Assembly (NCBI RefSeq): GCF_041435215.1
Contig: NZ_CP108394.1
Coordinates: 10,354,001 to 10,418,000 of the forward strand
Length of the DNA: 64,000 bases
Direction: 5' to 3'
Source of the DNA: Streptomyces sp. NBC_01314
GTDB taxonomy: Bacteria > Actinomycetota > Actinomycetes > Streptomycetales > Streptomycetaceae
The position numbers and the translations under genes were made by a program. The notes under the pieces are model-generated. The model was not told the DNA's origin. It searched no databases and worked only from the letters and a program-made list of their open reading frames with translations. Position 1 is the first letter of the stretch, and the number at the start of each line of letters is the position of its first letter. This document shows, one piece after another, positions 52,722-62,361 of this stretch.

Positions 52722-54850
52722 CCACCGACGTAACGAAGCAAGAGGACGCGATGTCCACAGCCACTCCGACCCGGGCGCCGCACAGCGACGTCCCCACCGG
52801 GCACAAGCCCGCCGAGGGCCGCGTGGGAGCGGGCCTCTTCGACCCCAAGCAGTTGGTCAAGTCGCTGCCGGACGCATGCCGCAAGCTCGACCCGCGGGTG
52901 ATGATCAAGTCGCCCGTGATGTTCGTGGTGCTGGTCGGCTCGGTACTGACGACGATCTTCTCCTTCAAGAACCCGACCGACTGGTTCGGCTGGACCATCA
53001 GCGCCTGGCTCTGGCTGACGGTGATCTTCGCCAACCTGGCGGAGGCCGTCGCCGAGGGGCGGGGCAAGGCGCAGGCCGACACCCTTCGCAAGGCCAAGAC
53101 CGACACCGTGGCCCGGCGGCTCGCCGGGGACTCCGAAGAGAGCGTCCCCGGTACCGAACTGCGGATCGGTGACCTGGTCGTGTGCGAGGCCGGCGACATC
53201 ATCCCCGGCGACGGTGACGTCGTCGAGGGTGTCGCCTCCGTGGACGAGTCGGCGATCACCGGTGAGTCGGCCCCGGTCATCCGGGAGTCCGGCGGTGACC
53301 GCTCGGCCGTCACCGGCGGCACGAAGGTCCTCTCCGACCGGATCGTCATCAAGATCACGACGAAGCCCGGTGAGACCTTCATCGACCGGATGATCAACCT
53401 GGTCGAGGGCGCGGCCCGGCAGAAGACGCCCAACGAGATCGCGCTGAACATCCTGCTCGCCTCGCTCACGATCGTGTTCCTGCTGGCGGTGGCGACCCTG
53501 CCGCCGTTCGCGGACTACGCGGGCACCCATCTGACCATGGTCGTGCTGGTGGCCCTGCTGGTCTGCCTCATCCCGACCACCATCGGGGCCCTGCTGTCGG
53601 CGATCGGCATCGCGGGCATGGACCGGCTGGTCCAGCGCAACGTGCTCGCCATGTCGGGGCGGGCCGTCGAGGCCGCCGGTGACGTGTCGACCCTGCTCCT
53701 CGACAAGACCGGCACGATCACGCTCGGCAACCGGCAGGCCGCCGAGTTCGTGCCGGTCGAGGGCACCACCGAGGCCGAGGTCGCGGACGCGGCCCAGCTC
53801 TCCTCGCTGGCCGACGAGACGCCCGAGGGCCGTTCCATCGTCGTACTGGCGAAGGAGAAGTACGGCCTGCGCGAGCGCGTGCAGGGTGAGCTGTCCGGCG
53901 CCGAGTGGATCGCCTTCACCGCCCAGACCCGGATGTCGGGCGTGGACGTCGACGGGCGCAAGGTCCGCAAGGGCGCGGCCGGTTCGGTCATCGCCTGGGT
54001 GCGGGAGCGGGGCGGCACGGTCGCCGAGGACGCCGACACGGTCTCCAACCGGATCTCTGAGGCCGGTGGAACCCCGTTGCTGGTCGCGGTCGAGGACTCC
54101 GAGGGCGCCCGGGTGCTGGGCGTCATTCACCTCAAGGACGTCGTCAAGGAGGGCATGCGGGAGCGGTTCGAGGAACTGCGCCGCATGGGCATCAAGACGG
54201 TCATGATCACGGGCGACAACCCGCTGACGGCCAAGGCGATCGCGGAGGAGGCGGGCGTCGACGACTTCCTCGCCGAGGCCACCCCCGAGGACAAGATGGC
54301 CCTCATCAAGAGGGAGCAGGCCGGCGGCAAGCTCGTCGCGATGACCGGTGACGGTACGAACGACGCGCCCGCGCTGGCCCAAGCGGATGTCGGCGTCGCG
54401 ATGAACACGGGGACGTCGGCCGCCAAGGAGGCCGGCAACATGGTCGACCTCGACTCCAACCCGACCAAGCTCATCGAGATCGTCGAGATCGGCAAGCAGC
54501 TGCTGATCACCCGGGGCGCGCTGACCACCTTCTCCATCGCCAACGACGTCGCGAAGTACTTCGCGATCATCCCGGCGCTGTTCGCGGCCGTCTACCCGGG
54601 CCTGGACAAGCTCAACATCATGGACCTGTCCTCGCCGGACTCCGCGATCCTCTCCGCCGTCATCTTCAACGCGCTGATCATCATCGCGCTGGTGCCGCTC
54701 TCCCTGAAGGGCGTGCAGTACCGGCCGGTCAGCGCCGACAAGCTGCTCCGCCGCAACCTCACCGTCTACGGCCTCGGCGGACTGATCGCCCCCTTCATCG
54801 GCATCAAGCTCATCGACCTGCTCATCTCCCTCATCCCCGGAATCGGCTGA
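52718..54850 (+). CDS. kdpB: Potassium-transporting ATPase subunit B (P-type ATPase)
   Basis: 710 aa. Phosphorylation motif [10 protein letters not shown], actuator [10 protein letters not shown] (TGES), hinge [20 protein letters not shown] loop [18 protein letters not shown] 52718 overlaps the kdpA stop (ATGA). ATG 52751, with AGAGGA upstream, is an alternative that removes 11 residues. Confidence 0.97.
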   Translation: MTTDVTKQEDAMSTATPTRAPHSDVPTGHKPAEGRVGAGLFDPKQLVKSLPDACRKLDPRVMIKSPVMFVVLVGSVLTTIFSFKNPTDWFGWTISAWLWLTVIFANLAEAVAEGRGKAQADTLRKAKTDTVARRLAGDSEESVPGTELRIGDLVVCEAGDIIPGDGDVVEGVASVDESAITGESAPVIRESGGDRSAVTGGTKVLSDRIVIKITTKPGETFIDRMINLVEGAARQKTPNEIALNILLASLTIVFLLAVATLPPFADYAGTHLTMVVLVALLVCLIPTTIGALLSAIGIAGMDRLVQRNVLAMSGRAVEAAGDVSTLLLDKTGTITLGNRQAAEFVPVEGTTEAEVADAAQLSSLADETPEGRSIVVLAKEKYGLRERVQGELSGAEWIAFTAQTRMSGVDVDGRKVRKGAAGSVIAWVRERGGTVAEDADTVSNRISEAGGTPLLVAVEDSEGARVLGVIHLKDVVKEGMRERFEELRRMGIKTVMITGDNPLTAKAIAEEAGVDDFLAEATPEDKMALIKREQAGGKLVAMTGDGTNDAPALAQADVGVAMNTGTSAAKEAGNMVDLDSNPTKLIEIVEIGKQLLITRGALTTFSIANDVAKYFAIIPALFAAVYPGLDKLNIMDLSSPDSAILSAVIFNALIIIALVPLSLKGVQYRPVSADKLLRRNLTVYGLGGLIAPFIGIKLIDLLISLIPGIG

Positions 54851-54855
54851 GCGCC

Positions 54856-55527
54856 ATGAAAAACACGGTCATCAACACCGCCCGGCTGTTCGCAGCGGGC
54901 CTGCGCGCCCTCCTCGTACTGACCCTGGTGACGGGCGTCATCTATCCGCTCGTCGTCACCGGCTTCGCCCAGGCGCTGTTCAACGACAAGGCGAACGGCT
55001 CGGAGATCAAGGACGGCACTGGCAAGGTCGTCGGGTCCTCGCTGATCGGGCAGTCGTACAACCTGCCGCTGAGGGAGGGCCAGGAGACCGCGGAGCCCGA
55101 CCTGAAGTGGTTCCAGGGCCGCCCCCAGGACGGTCTCGGCGCCAACAGCGTCAACACCCAGTACAAGCTGATCCTGTCCGGTGCGACGAACCGGTCCGCC
55201 GACAACAAGGACCTGATCGACTGGGTGAAGGCAGCCAAGGCCGCCGTCGTCAAGGACAACTCGACCACGGTCTACAAGGTCGAGCCCTCCGAGGTGCCGG
55301 CCGACGCGGTGACGTCCTCCGGCTCCGGCCTGGACCCGGACATCTCCCCGGACTACGCCGACCTCCAGGTCCACCGGGTGGCGGAGAAGAACGGGCTGCC
55401 CGTCGACCAGGTGCGCCAACTCGTCGACGAGCACACCGAGGGCCGCACCCTCGGCTTCATCGGGGAGCCCCGCGTGAACGTCCTCGAACTCAACATCGCG
55501 CTCAAGGCACTCACGGCGAAGAGCTGA
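54856..55527 (+). CDS. kdpC: Potassium-transporting ATPase subunit C
   Basis: 223 aa. One N-terminal membrane helix (ALLVLTLVTGVIYPLVVTGF), SLIGQSYNLPLREG, FQGRPQDGLGANS, then SGSGLDPDISPDYADLQVHR and the C-terminal LGFIGEPRVNVLELNIAL. Extracellular co-factor-like subunit of the pump. Confidence 0.96.
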   Translation: MKNTVINTARLFAAGLRALLVLTLVTGVIYPLVVTGFAQALFNDKANGSEIKDGTGKVVGSSLIGQSYNLPLREGQETAEPDLKWFQGRPQDGLGANSVNTQYKLILSGATNRSADNKDLIDWVKAAKAAVVKDNSTTVYKVEPSEVPADAVTSSGSGLDPDISPDYADLQVHRVAEKNGLPVDQVRQLVDEHTEGRTLGFIGEPRVNVLELNIALKALTAKS

Positions 55528-55548
55528 CGGCAGCGCACGGTGCACAGG

Positions 55549-55589
55549 GGAGTCGGCGGTCCGGGCGGGAGCCGGGAACCGCCGACTCC
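55549..55589 (+). terminator. Hairpin between kdpC and kdpE
   Basis: A perfect 12-bp stem (GGAGTCGGCGGT and complement) with a 17-nt loop sits 21 nt after kdpC. It may attenuate transcription into the regulatory genes kdpED and so lower their level relative to the pump. Confidence 0.55.
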
Positions 55590-55659
55590 GGCCCGCATGA
55601 GTGCCGGTCGCACGGCCCCGGCGTTCATGGCCCGACGTACGACAGGAAGGCGCACACCC

Positions 55660-56343
55660 ATGACACGGGTGCTGGTGGTGGAGGACGATCCGCAGCTCGT
55701 ACGGGCCCTCATCATCAATCTCCAGGCACGTCAGTACGGGGTCGACGCGGCCCCCGACGGTGCCACCGCGCTCCGGCTGGCCGCCGCGCGGCAGCCCGAC
55801 GTGGTCCTGCTCGACCTCGGGCTGCCAGACATGGACGGGGTCGAGGTCATCAAGGCGCTGCGTGCCTGGACCCGGGTGCCGATCATGGTGCTGTCCGCCC
55901 GCCAGGCGTCCGAGGAGAAGGTCGCCGCGCTCGACGTCGGCGCCGACGACTACATCACCAAGCCATTCAGCATGGACGAACTCCTCGCCCGGCTCCGAGC
56001 CGCGGTCCGCCGTACCGAGGAGGTACCCCTCGACCCCGGGACGACGCTCGTCGAGACGGACGCCTTCACCATCGACCTGCTGGCCAAGAAGGCCGTACGG
56101 GACGGTCACGACGTACGCCTCACCCCGACCGAGTGGCATCTGCTGGAGATCCTGGTCTGCAACCCGGGACGGCTGATCACACAGAAACACCTGCTCCAGG
56201 AGGTCTGGGGCGTCACCCAGAGCAACAAGACCAACTATCTGCGGGTGTACATGGCCCAGCTGCGGCGCAAGCTGGAAACGGACCCCGCCCACCCCCGGTA
56301 TCTCATCACCGAGCCCGGTATGGGCTATCGCTTCGAAGGATGA
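55660..56343 (+). CDS. kdpE: OmpR-type response regulator KdpE
   Basis: 227 aa. Receiver with VVEDDPQ, phospho-Asp near 52 (VVLLDLGLPDMDG) and GADDYITKPF; C-terminal winged helix with LTPTEWHLLEILV and TNYLRVYMAQLRRKLE. AGGAAGG lies about 9 nt before ATG 55660. The kdpD start overlaps its stop. Confidence 0.95.
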   Translation: MTRVLVVEDDPQLVRALIINLQARQYGVDAAPDGATALRLAAARQPDVVLLDLGLPDMDGVEVIKALRAWTRVPIMVLSARQASEEKVAALDVGADDYITKPFSMDELLARLRAAVRRTEEVPLDPGTTLVETDAFTIDLLAKKAVRDGHDVRLTPTEWHLLEILVCNPGRLITQKHLLQEVWGVTQSNKTNYLRVYMAQLRRKLETDPAHPRYLITEPGMGYRFEG

Positions 56344-58910
56344 ACATGGCACGCGGCAAGCTCCGGATCTACCTCGGCGCGGCCCCTGGCGTCGGCAAGA
56401 CCTACGCCATGCTGTCCGAGGCGCACCGCCGCGTGGAGCGGGGCACCGACTGCGTGGTGGCCTTCGTGGAGCATCACGGCCGTCCGCGTACCGAGGTGAT
56501 GCTGCACGGTCTGGAGCAGACCGCGCGCAGGGAACTGGAGTACCGGGACACGGTCTTCACGGAGATGGACGTGGACGCCGTCCTCGCCCGGCACCCGCAG
56601 GTGGTGCTTGTGGACGAACTCGCCCACACCAACGTTCCCGGCTCCCGCAACGACAAGCGCTGGCAGGACGTGGAGGAGCTGCTGGCCGCCGGGATCAACG
56701 TGATATCGACCGTGAACATCCAGCACCTGGAGTCGCTCGGCGACGTCGTCGAGTCGATAACCGGCGTACGGCAGCGGGAGACCGTGCCGGACGAGGTCGT
56801 ACGGCGGGCCGACCAGATCGAGCTGGTCGACATGTCCCCGCAGGCGCTGCGGCGGCGGATGGCCCACGGCAACATCTACAAGCCCGACAAGGTCGACGCG
56901 GCCCTGTCGAACTACTTCCGCCCGGGGAACCTGACCGCGCTGCGCGAGCTGGCGCTGCTGTGGGTGGCGGACCGGGTCGACGCCTACCTGACCGAGTATC
57001 GCAGCGAGCACCGGGTGTCGAAGATCTGGGGCTCCCGGGAGCGCATCGTGGTCGGGCTGACCGGCGGACCGGAGGGCCGGACGCTCATACGCCGGGCCGT
57101 GCGACTGGCGGAAAAGGGCGCGGGCGGCGAGGTGATGGCCGTCTACATCTCCCGCAGCGACGGCCTGACCGCAGCCTCACCGAAGGAGCTGGCCGTCCAG
57201 CGCACCCTCGTCGAGGACCTCGGCGGGACCTTCCACCAGGTCGTCGGGGAGGACATACCGGTCGCGCTGCTCGACTTCGCGCGCGGGGTCAACGCCACCC
57301 AGATCGTGCTGGGCGTCTCCCGCCGCAAGGGATGGCAGTACGTCTTCGGGCCGGGGGTCGGGGCGACTGTCGCCCGTGACTCCGGCTCCGACCTGGATGT
57401 CCACCTCATCACCCACGACGAGGCGGGCAAGGGGCGCGCACTCCCGGTGGCCCGGGGTGCCCGCCTCGGCCGGGCCCGCCTGATCTGGGGCTGGCTCGTC
57501 GGCCTCGGCGGCCCTGTGCTGCTGACCTGGCTGCTGAGCGGCGTCTTCCCGGACGTCGGGCTCGCCAACGACATGCTGCTGTTGCTGACGACGACGGTGG
57601 CGGCGGCCCTGCTCGGCGGGCTCTTCCCGGCGCTGGCCTCGGCGGTGGCCGCGTCTCTGCTCCTGAACTGGTACTTCACCTCGCCCGTCCACACCCTCAC
57701 CATCGCCGACCCGAAGAACATCGTCGCCAACGTGATCTTCGTCGGTGTCGCGGTGTCCGTCGCCTCCGTCGTCGACCTCGCCGCCCGTCGCACCCATCAG
57801 GCCGCCCGGCTGAGAGCGGAGTCGGAGATCCTCTCCTTCCTGGCCGGCAACGTCCTGCGCGGCGAGACCAGCCTGGAGGCGTTGCTGGAGCGGGTCCGCG
57901 AGACCTTCTCCATGGAGTCGGCGGCCCTGCTGGAACGCGAGAGCGACGTGGACCCGTGGACCTGCGCCGGCAGCGTGGGCCCCCGGCCCTGTGTCACCCC
58001 AGAGGAGGCGGACGTCGATGTACCGGTCGGCGACCACATGACCCTCGCGCTGACCGGACGGGTCCCGCCCGCCGAGGACCGTCGCGTCCTCGCGGCCTTC
58101 GCCGCCCAGGCCGCCGTCGTACTGGACCGCCGACGCCTGAAGCAGGAGGCCGACCAGGCCAAGGAACTCGCCGAGGGCAACCGCATCCGCACCGCCCTGC
58201 TGGCCGCCGTCAGCCACGACCTGCGCACCCCGCTCGCCGCTATCAAGGCGGCCGTCACCTCCCTGCGCTCGGACGACGTCGAGTGGTCGGAGGAGGACCA
58301 TGCGGAACTGCTGGAGGCCATCGAGGAGGGCGCCGACCGTCTCGACCTCCTCGTCGGCAACCTCCTCGACATGTCCCGCCTCCAGACCGGCACCGTCACC
58401 CCGATCATCCGCGAGACCGATGTCGACGAGGTCATCCCGATGGCCCTCGGCGGCGTCCCCGAGGGCAGCGCCGACCTGGACATCCCCGAGACGCTGCCCA
58501 TGGTCGCCGTCGACCGGGGCCTCATGGAGCGGTCCGTCGCCAACATCGTCGAGAACGCGGTGAAGTACAGCCCCGATGGCACCCCGGTCCTGGTCTCAGC
58601 GAGCGCCATCGCCAACCGGGTGGAGGTACGCGTCGTGGACCGCGGCCCGGGCGTCCCCGACGAGGCCAAGGACCGCATCTTCGAACCCTTCCAGCGCTAC
58701 GGCGACGCCCCGCGAGGTGCCGGTGTGGGGCTGGGTCTGGCGGTGGCCCGCGGCTTCGCCGAGGCCATCGGCGGCACCCTCCACGCCGAGGACACACCCG
58801 GCGGCGGCCTCACGATGGTGCTGAGCCTGCCGATGGCGGCGGCCCATCGGCCGCCGCCGGAGCCCGAGCCGGAGTCGGAGCCGGACATGCCCGCGACCGC
58901 CACGTCATAG
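56340..58910 (+). CDS. kdpD: Sensor histidine kinase KdpD
   Basis: 856 aa. N-terminal KdpD domain with Walker A GAAPGVGKTYAML and VDELAHTNVPGSRNDKRWQD, a Usp domain (about 225-350), four membrane helices (about 375-485), a GAF-like domain, HisKA with His in AAVSHDLRTPLAAIKAA, ATPase (ENAVKYSPDG, GVGLGLAVARGFAE). Senses K+ limitation; phosphorylates KdpE. ATG 56340 overlaps the kdpE stop (ATGA). Confidence 0.95.
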   Translation: MNMARGKLRIYLGAAPGVGKTYAMLSEAHRRVERGTDCVVAFVEHHGRPRTEVMLHGLEQTARRELEYRDTVFTEMDVDAVLARHPQVVLVDELAHTNVPGSRNDKRWQDVEELLAAGINVISTVNIQHLESLGDVVESITGVRQRETVPDEVVRRADQIELVDMSPQALRRRMAHGNIYKPDKVDAALSNYFRPGNLTALRELALLWVADRVDAYLTEYRSEHRVSKIWGSRERIVVGLTGGPEGRTLIRRAVRLAEKGAGGEVMAVYISRSDGLTAASPKELAVQRTLVEDLGGTFHQVVGEDIPVALLDFARGVNATQIVLGVSRRKGWQYVFGPGVGATVARDSGSDLDVHLITHDEAGKGRALPVARGARLGRARLIWGWLVGLGGPVLLTWLLSGVFPDVGLANDMLLLLTTTVAAALLGGLFPALASAVAASLLLNWYFTSPVHTLTIADPKNIVANVIFVGVAVSVASVVDLAARRTHQAARLRAESEILSFLAGNVLRGETSLEALLERVRETFSMESAALLERESDVDPWTCAGSVGPRPCVTPEEADVDVPVGDHMTLALTGRVPPAEDRRVLAAFAAQAAVVLDRRRLKQEADQAKELAEGNRIRTALLAAVSHDLRTPLAAIKAAVTSLRSDDVEWSEEDHAELLEAIEEGADRLDLLVGNLLDMSRLQTGTVTPIIRETDVDEVIPMALGGVPEGSADLDIPETLPMVAVDRGLMERSVANIVENAVKYSPDGTPVLVSASAIANRVEVRVVDRGPGVPDEAKDRIFEPFQRYGDAPRGAGVGLGLAVARGFAEAIGGTLHAEDTPGGGLTMVLSLPMAAAHRPPPEPEPESEPDMPATATS

Positions 58911-59066
58911 CCTCACGGACGGTCGAACCACGGGCGCCATGGCCTCTTCTTGGCCGCGGGGGGTCGCCGGGCTCGGCCCGGACGAGACCCGGTGTCCGAG
59001 CAGGGCGCGTTGCCGAGACGGTGCATTCCGAGCCACTGACTCGGCCAGAGCGGGACCCGGAGTGGG

Positions 59067-59370
59067 TCAGTTCCCGCGAGGCACACCAGGGCACCGGCGA
59101 CGTCCCAGCGGTCGGGACGGTAGCCGTCGGCGATCATGCCCCAGGCGATCGATCCGGCGACGAAGATCCCGCCATAGGCGGCGAGGATGCGGCCGAAGTT
59201 GTCGTCGTGCTGCCAGGTCGCCACCACGCCGTAGAGGCCGAGGGCGATGACTCCGGCGCCGATCCAGATCCAGCCCTGTGCTCGCGGATGCCCTGCCAGA
59301 CGAGCCAGGCCCCTCCGATCTCGAACAGGGCGGCAAGGACGAACAGGGCAACGGAACGAGCGACAACCAT
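59067..59370 (-). pseudogene. YnfA/UPF0060 small membrane protein, frameshifted
   Basis: ATG 59370 starts [28 protein letters not shown]; then the homology continues in another frame ([60 protein letters not shown]). The break is at a C-run at 59274-59276 where one base is missing (EHRG-W expected). The C-terminus after CLAG also departs from the family. Dead gene or single-base assembly error. Four-helix transporter-like family found next to metal and arsenic genes. Confidence 0.72.
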
Positions 59371-59462
59371 GGCCCCGGACCTTACGGGTGCCGCCGACGC
59401 AGGGAGCACCTCGGCCGGCCCGCTGTGTGGTGACGTGAGGGAACGGCTGGGCGCCGGGTTCG

Positions 59463-60176
59463 TCAGCCGCAGTAGTCGCATCGGGGACGGCAACCGCACG
59501 AGTCCTCCGTGTTGTCGGTCGGCTGTACCACCGACGCGGCGGTCGGGGCACAGCAGCCTTCGCCTCGCCAGGCGTCGCGGCCTTCCTTGACGGCGATCGC
59601 GGCGATCACGAGGGCGGCGATGGGGTCGGCCCATGACCAGCCGAGTGTGGCGTTGAGGGCCAGGCCGACCAGGAGCACGGCGGAGAGGTAGGTGCAGAGC
59701 AGCGTCTGCTTGGAGTCGGCCACCGCGGAGGCGGAGCCGAGTTCGCGCCCGGCACGGCGCTGGGCAGCGGACAGGAACGGCATCACGGCCAGCGACAGGG
59801 CGGCGAGCACGATGCCGGGGACGGAGCGTTCCGCCTCCCCGGTGCCGCTGAGGGCACGGATGGCGTCCACCGTGACGTACGCGGCCAGGACGAAGAACGA
59901 GAAGGCGATGATCCGTAGCGCTGTCTTCTCACGGGCCATGCGGAGAGAGTGGTCGCGGGCGGAGAACTGCCAGGCGACCGCGGCGGCGGAGGAGACCTCG
60001 ATCACCGAGTCCAGGCCGAAGCCGATCAGCGCGGTGGAGGAAGCGATCGTCCCGGCGGTGATCGCGACGATCGCCTCGACGACGTTGTAGGCGATGGTCA
60101 CGGTGATCAGCAGGCGTATCCGGCGGCCGAGCGTGTCACGCTGGGCCGGGGACGGTCCGAGGGATATCGCCGTCAT
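59463..60176 (-). CDS. CDF-type cation efflux protein with Cys-rich tail (copy 2)
   Basis: 237 aa, nearly the same protein as at 14088, including [17 protein letters not shown] and [18 protein letters not shown]. The tail keeps GEGCCAP and [11 protein letters not shown], with changes between. ATG 60176 overlaps the ArsR stop (TGATG), as in copy 1. The two cassettes are inverted relative to each other, 45 kb apart. Confidence 0.85.
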   Translation of the reverse strand: MTAISLGPSPAQRDTLGRRIRLLITVTIAYNVVEAIVAITAGTIASSTALIGFGLDSVIEVSSAAAVAWQFSARDHSLRMAREKTALRIIAFSFFVLAAYVTVDAIRALSGTGEAERSVPGIVLAALSLAVMPFLSAAQRRAGRELGSASAVADSKQTLLCTYLSAVLLVGLALNATLGWSWADPIAALVIAAIAVKEGRDAWRGEGCCAPTAASVVQPTDNTEDSCGCRPRCDYCG

Positions 60177-60511
60177 CAACAGCAACCCTTCTCCGTGGCG
60201 TCGGCGCAGGTCTTGTCCGCCTCGACCGCGATCACGGCGGTACGCAGGTCGTCCAGGGCGTGGCCGAGGCGTTCGTCGGCCAGCTCGTATCGGGTGCGCC
60301 GTCCGTCGGGCACGGTGACGACGAGGCCGCAGTCCCGAAGGCACGCCAGGTGGTTGGACAGCCTCGTGCGGGAGACACCGAGCGCGTCGGCGAGGTTCGC
60401 AGGGTAGGCGGGAGCCTCGCGGAGCGCGAGCAGGATGCGACAACGGATGGGGTCGGCGAGCGCGCGGCCGAAGCGGACCAGCACGTCGATGTCGGGGGCG
60501 AGAGTCAGCAC
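60176..60511 (-). CDS. ArsR/SmtB-family metal-responsive repressor (copy 2)
   Basis: 111 aa, very close to the protein at 13753 (ALADPIRCRILLALREAP, SRTRLSNHLACLRDCGLVV, tail KTCADATEKGCC). GTG start 6 nt after a TACTGT -10 element, so probably translated from a leaderless mRNA. Likely represses its own operon and may cross-regulate copy 1. Confidence 0.85.
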   Translation of the reverse strand: MLTLAPDIDVLVRFGRALADPIRCRILLALREAPAYPANLADALGVSRTRLSNHLACLRDCGLVVTVPDGRRTRYELADERLGHALDDLRTAVIAVEADKTCADATEKGCC

Positions 60512-60544
60512 ACCTTCACAGTACAGATGATCCTGAATTCAGGA
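60512..60544 (-). promoter_or_regulatory. ArsR-type operator and leaderless promoter (copy 2)
   Basis: A perfect 14-bp palindrome TCCTGAATTCAGGA (60531-60544) followed on the minus strand by TACTGT (60523-60518) and, 6 nt later, the GTG. Same order and spacing as at 13720-13752. Confidence 0.68.
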
Positions 60545-60740
60545 AATCATGGATTGTGGTGGAGTGCCTAGCCTCCGCGCTCGACGGTCGACTGGGGCCG
60601 GCTCAACCAAGTCGGCCTTCGTGTACGACTTGATCGCCATCTGCTCGCCGTGTGGCCCAAGCCGCCACCACTCGGATTCGAGGTGCTCGCGGCGTGTTGT
60701 TGGGGTTGCGAACGCAGGCGGGATTTCGTGCCACTGTGCG
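60545..60740 (-). pseudogene. Fragment of an unknown protein
   Basis: A coherent stretch WHEIPPAFATPTTRREHLES, EWWRLGPHGEQMAIKSYTKA, DLVEPAPVDRRARR runs to a stop inside the arsR operator. No proper start is seen; residues before it lose sense. Family unknown. Confidence 0.3.
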
Positions 60741-60764
60741 ACGCAAGACCCCACGCGTCTTTGA

Positions 60765-60914
60765 CCGCCCCGTGACATCGCCGCCCACTTCAGCGATGTC
60801 ACTCTGGAGGCCATGTGCAGACAACTGAATCGGTGGGCCGGCAGCGGCCTCATTCGCAAACTCGGCCCCGGCCTCTACAGCGCAACACCACGGTCTCCAG
60901 CCCCACTTGCGTGA
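60765..60914 (+). pseudogene. C-terminal remnant of a winged-helix protein
   Basis: Without a start codon, the frame reads DIAAHFSDVTLEAMCRQLNR, WAGSGLIRKLGPGLYSATP and stops at 60912. This looks like the end of a helix-turn-helix domain. The rest is missing. Confidence 0.35.
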
Positions 60915-60969
60915 CCAGGAAACGCTAACTACCCGGCCTTGGGGGAGGCCCGTGGTCTTGGCGTCGAGG

Positions 60970-61350
60970 GGGCCGTTTCCGATCTCCATCCGTGTGCTGC
61001 ACAACGATGGCCGCAGCTAGATGGCCATGGGCTTCTTCCAGCACCTCGCCGACGACAACGCCGTCGCCTGGCCCGGCGGCTCCGAACCCGGCTTCGAGGT
61101 CGCCCCTTCAGTCATCGTTGCGATGAGCGAGCGCGGCATCGACATCTCCCGCGATTTCGCCAAGCCCTGGACCGACGAAGTCGTCCGCGCCGCCGGCGTC
61201 GTCAGCGTGGGCTGCGGCAAAGCTTGCCCAGTCTTCCCCGGCAAGCGTTACCTCGACTGGACTCTCGGCGATCCCGAAGGCAAGACCGTCGACGACGTCC
61301 GCCTCATCCGCGATGACATCGAACGCCAGTCCGCAGCCTCCGCAACGACC
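60970..61350 (+). pseudogene. Arsenate reductase (LMW phosphatase type) with stop codon in the active-site loop
   Basis: The frame reads PFPISIRVLHNDGRS, then TAG at 61018-61020, then MAMGFFQHLADDNAVAWPGG, IVAMSERGIDISRDFAKPWT, VSVGCGKACPVFPGKRYLDW. In the family the loop is CVHNAGRSQMA. Here the catalytic Cys is Val and the Gln codon is TAG. After IRDDIERQ the C-terminus is also lost. A 184-aa frame from ATG 61021 remains open, but it lacks the active site. Lies by the ArsR/CDF cassette. Confidence 0.78.
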
Positions 61351-61547
61351 TCGGAGTCCAGTCCAACACTGACCACACGTCAAGGTGGAAAGCCGTCGCT
61401 GTGCAGTGAACTTGAGTGCCATGGTCGTCGACCGTCTCGTGGGGGTCTGATGCGCTGGCGCCTTCGTGTGCTTGAGGGGCGAGATGCCAAGACCCTCGTC
61501 CACTTGATTCTCGCGCACAACTGGTGGCCTTCTGCTATCCACGTGGC

Positions 61548-62354
61548 GTGGAAATCACTCTGCAGCAGGCTGTGAGTGATCTCCGGCGGGTGCTGGAGAT
61601 CATCCGGGACGTCGCGCGCGATGTGTACGCGACCAACGCCGACCGTCACGACCCGTCTCACGGGGACGACAACGGCACCTTTGCTCAGTTGGTCTGGCGG
61701 AACATCGCCAACCTCTCTTTCCAGAAGCTCCACCAGGCAGGGATTCCGGTCCGAAGGGTCGCGGGCGGGGCGATCGAGGTCATCTCCCAGCCGTGGGTCG
61801 TGAGGGTCTACAAGTTCCCGCTCACTGCCCCTGGAAAGGTGCGGGACAAGCTCGAACAGCTCAGCTGGGACGGCAGCGCCGCTCGACTTCGGGGCGCTGT
61901 ACGAAACAGCGCGGCGCAGGGGCAGATGGCGTTCGACCAGGACCCGGACTGGGCCGACAGCTTCGCGGAAGCTGTTCGTCAGGGGCATGTTCGGATCGTC
62001 CACACCGGTGATCCGGAGACGGGAAACTGCGTCATCGAGGTGGGACTTCCGCGGGACAACCGTGAGGGCGGTTCGCCTTGGCTTGATGGGACGACCGAGA
62101 TCCACAATGATCTCCAGTCGGGCCTTCCGGCTCCGCGATCGGCCGTGGACGAGCTTGTGGTGCACGGGGAGCTGCCCGAAAAGGGCCCCTCAGATCAAGA
62201 CCACGAGCTGGCGTCTGAAACGGATTCCGACGAGGACCGTACCGCTGAAGAGGAGACACCCAAGGCACCTGATCACACTGACCTCAAGGAGAACGATCTG
62301 CCGCTTCGTCGGCGCACCGAAGACACGCGCGAAGAGCGCGAGAACACAGACTGA
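61548..62354 (+). CDS. Uncharacterised protein with acidic C-terminus, partner of the IrrE gene
   Basis: 268 aa from GTG 61548 (start uncertain; GTG 61524 possible). The N-terminal half is folded-looking: VSDLRRVLEIIRDVARDVYA, WRNIANLSFQKLHQAGIPVR, GGAIEVISQPWVVRVYKFPL. The last 70 residues are highly charged (SETDSDEDRTAEEETPK) and probably disordered. I recognise no family. The next gene follows after 7 bp, so the two are likely one operon. Confidence 0.55.
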   Translation: MEITLQQAVSDLRRVLEIIRDVARDVYATNADRHDPSHGDDNGTFAQLVWRNIANLSFQKLHQAGIPVRRVAGGAIEVISQPWVVRVYKFPLTAPGKVRDKLEQLSWDGSAARLRGAVRNSAAQGQMAFDQDPDWADSFAEAVRQGHVRIVHTGDPETGNCVIEVGLPRDNREGGSPWLDGTTEIHNDLQSGLPAPRSAVDELVVHGELPEKGPSDQDHELASETDSDEDRTAEEETPKAPDHTDLKENDLPLRRRTEDTREERENTD

Positions 62355-62361
62355 GAAATTC

